The position numbers were made by a program, and so were the translations under genes. Shown here one piece after another: positions 12,615 through 14,076 of a stretch of 14,076 nt of DNA. A model generated the notes under the pieces. The model made no database searches and had not been told where the DNA came from. It saw only the letters and a list, made by a program, of their open reading frames with translations. How positions within the stretch are numbered: the stretch's first letter is position 1; each line of letters begins with the position of its first letter. Source of the stretch: Devosia sp. (GTDB lineage: Bacteria; Pseudomonadota; Alphaproteobacteria; Rhizobiales; Devosiaceae); contig JAQGJI010000008.1 in assembly GCA_028290685.1 (NCBI GenBank), positions 1 to 14,076 on the forward strand, written 5' to 3'.

Positions 12615-13727
12615 ATGATCCGCCACCTTTCCCGCCTGCGCCTTACCGCCTTTCGCAACTACACCGCGGCAGCCCTTGATCTCGACCACCGCCACGTGGT
12701 GCTCACCGGCCCCAATGGCGCCGGCAAGACCAATCTGCTGGAAGCCATATCCCTGCTGTCCCCCGGCCGGGGCCTGCGCCGCGCCAGCTTCGACACTGTC
12801 CAGGCGCAAGGCTCCGATATCGGCTGGGCCGTCGCTGCCACGGTCGAAACCGATGCCGGTCCCGCCGATGTCGGCACCGGCGCTGCACCCGATGGCGGCC
12901 GGCGCGTGCGCATCAACGGCGCCAATGCCCGCTCGATCGAGGCCATGAGCGATTATCTGCGCGTCCTCTGGCTCACCCCGGCCATGGACGGGCTCTTTGC
13001 CGGTCCCGCCGGCGACCGCCGCCGGTTTCTGGACCGGCTCGTGACCACGCTGATCCCGTCGCACTCGGCCTCGGTGAGCGACTACGAAAAGGTCATGCGC
13101 CAGCGCAACAGGCTGCTCGATGAGGACGGCGATCCGCAGTGGCTGAGCGCCCTGGAGCGGCAGATGGCCGAGCTTGGCGCCTCGATCCATCTGGCGCGCA
13201 CCGATAGCCTGGCCCATCTGCAGGCGCTGATCGCCCAAAGCCTTGATGACGGCAGCTTTCCAGCGGCGCATCTGGCCCTGACCCCGCTCTGGGAAAGTCA
13301 GCCCGAACCCTCGTCTTCCGCCGACCTCGAAGCAGCCCTGATGAGCGCCTGGCGGGGCTCGCGCGCCCTTGATCGGGCGGCCGGACGCACCATATATGGT
13401 CCACACCGCTGCGATCTGGAAGTCACCTATGCCCAGAAGGGCATGCCGGCAGCCCTGGGCTCGACCGGTGAGCAAAAGGCGCTGCTGATCGGGCTAATCC
13501 TGGCCCATGCGCGGCTGGTCAGGCTGCGCACCGCCATCACGCCGTTCCTGCTGCTCGATGAAATCGCCGCCCATCTTGATCCCGACCGCCGCCGCGCCCT
13601 GTTTTGCGCACTCGATGGCCTGGGAACCCAGTGCTTCCTGACCGGGACGGACCGGTTGCTGTTTGAGGCGCTGGGCGAACGGGCGCAGATGCTGACGGTG
13701 CGCGACGGGCGGGTTTCGGCACAGTGA
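12615..13727 (+). CDS. recF: DNA replication and repair protein RecF
   Basis: RecF is an SMC-like ATPase that, with RecO and RecR, helps load RecA at gapped DNA. The 370-residue protein has LRLTAFRNYTAAAL near the start (residues 8-21) and Walker A GPNGAGKTN (32-40). The ABC-type signature is STGEQKALL (283-291) and Walker B is FLLLDEIAAHLD (311-322). It ends with FLTGTDRLLF and VRDGRV, as in other RecF proteins. Length is typical. The ribosome site is weak (TGGTG). The dnaN-recF-gyrB order is the classical replication block. Residues 71-98 (WAVAATVETDAGPADVGTGAA and on) are Ala/Gly-rich, with an insertion-like loop. Confidence 0.96.
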   Translation: MIRHLSRLRLTAFRNYTAAALDLDHRHVVLTGPNGAGKTNLLEAISLLSPGRGLRRASFDTVQAQGSDIGWAVAATVETDAGPADVGTGAAPDGGRRVRINGANARSIEAMSDYLRVLWLTPAMDGLFAGPAGDRRRFLDRLVTTLIPSHSASVSDYEKVMRQRNRLLDEDGDPQWLSALERQMAELGASIHLARTDSLAHLQALIAQSLDDGSFPAAHLALTPLWESQPEPSSSADLEAALMSAWRGSRALDRAAGRTIYGPHRCDLEVTYAQKGMPAALGSTGEQKALLIGLILAHARLVRLRTAITPFLLLDEIAAHLDPDRRRALFCALDGLGTQCFLTGTDRLLFEALGERAQMLTVRDGRVSAQ

Positions 13728-13747
13728 CCGCTGTCCCCCGCTAAACC

Positions 13748-13781
13748 GGCTCAAAAGCCCAATTTGCTTGGGGTTTGAGCC
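13748..13781. other. Long hairpin between recF and gyrB
   Basis: GGCTCAAA (13748-13755) pairs with TTTGAGCC (13774-13781), and inside it CCCAA (13758-13762) pairs with TTGGG (13768-13772) around TTTGC. This gives 13 pairs with a small internal loop. It starts 20 nt after recF and ends 29 nt before gyrB. No T-run follows, so it is more likely a leader structure or a protein/3'-end site than an intrinsic terminator. Confidence 0.55.
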
Positions 13782-13810
13782 CTCTTCGACTAGAACAAAA
13801 CCACGTTCAA

Positions 13811-14076
13811 ATGACTGATTCGGAACCCATGACCGACCCACAACTGACCGATCCCAACGAGTACGGCGCCGATAGCATCAAAGTGCTCAAGGGGCTCGAC
13901 GCGGTGCGCAAGCGCCCCGGCATGTATATCGTGGATACCGATGACGGCTCGGGCCTGCATCACATGGTCTACGAAGTCGTCGACAACGCCATCGACGAGG
14001 CGCTGGCCGGTCACGCCGATCTGGTCACCGTCACGCTCAATGCCGATGGTTCGGTCACCGTGATCGACAATGGCCG
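13811..14076 (+). CDS. gyrB: DNA gyrase subunit B, N-terminal part only
   Basis: GyrB is the ATPase subunit of gyrase, which adds negative supercoils. The window holds the first 88 codons. After a variable leader, the GHKL ATPase domain begins with ADSIKVLKGLDAVRKRPGMYI (residues 20-40, split by position) and continues with DDGSGLHHMVYEVVDNAIDEALAG (43-66). This contains the ATP-contacting E and N of EVVDNAIDEA. The usual PGMYIG reads PGMYIV here. Two in-frame ATGs are possible: 13811 and 13829 (six residues shorter). Neither has a strong ribosome site; I give the longer form. The gene continues past the window end. Confidence 0.95.
   Translation, partial: MTDSEPMTDPQLTDPNEYGADSIKVLKGLDAVRKRPGMYIVDTDDGSGLHHMVYEVVDNAIDEALAGHADLVTVTLNADGSVTVIDNG

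Noticed and set aside
11151..13475. 774-codon open frame on the minus strand
   Set aside because: It lies opposite dnaN and recF, spans their intergenic repeats, and its translation is rich in Gly, Ala, His and Arg with no domain. This is the usual shadow of GC-rich coding DNA.
1..14076. CRISPR array, insertion sequence, tRNA or rRNA, prophage genes
   Set aside because: No regularly spaced repeats, transposase-like frames, cloverleaf sequences or phage-type proteins were seen. The repeats present are isolated intergenic palindromes.

Overview
The window reads as a GC-rich alphaproteobacterial chromosome segment. It is most likely from the Hyphomicrobiales (rhizobial order), with a Devosia-like genus as a guess. 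The basis is the protein sequences of SdhA/B/C/D, DnaA and GyrB, the rpsT-dnaA-dnaN-recF-gyrB order, dispersed GC-rich palindromes between genes, and clustered GANTC sites (the CcrM methylation motif) in front of dnaA.

Left part (1-4277) is a mixed housekeeping block. It holds the 5' part of a BaiN/RdsA-type flavoprotein (minus), asd for aspartate-semialdehyde dehydrogenase (plus), a beta-carbonic anhydrase (minus), a divergent 68-residue DUF1737 protein (plus), a NudK-like Nudix hydrolase (minus), and a compositionally distinct orphan gene with an RNxxxH motif that may be HEPN-like (plus). Convergent gene pairs here are separated by palindromic repeats that could serve as two-way terminators.

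Middle part (4442-8220) is the succinate dehydrogenase operon sdhC-sdhD-sdhA-(96-residue exported four-cysteine protein)-sdhB. The first four genes are overlapping or 5 nt apart. sdhB follows after a 110-nt gap that holds a palindromic repeat. The operon makes complex II, which links the TCA cycle to the quinone pool.

Right part (8275-14076) is the replication-initiation block. rpsT has a recognisable promoter and a strong terminator. It is followed by an 836-nt gene-free, structured, locally AT-rich region with five GANTC sites in 120 bp, then dnaA, dnaN, recF and the start of gyrB. An intrinsic terminator lies just upstream of dnaN, so dnaN is probably not simply co-transcribed with dnaA. 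No canonical DnaA box (TTATNCACA) was found by eye upstream of dnaA, so an origin here is unproven.

I found no mobile element, CRISPR array, tRNA or rRNA. Nothing amounts to a clearly new system. The best leads are the GANTC cluster before dnaA, the small exported cysteine protein inside the sdh operon, and the orphan RNxxxH protein.
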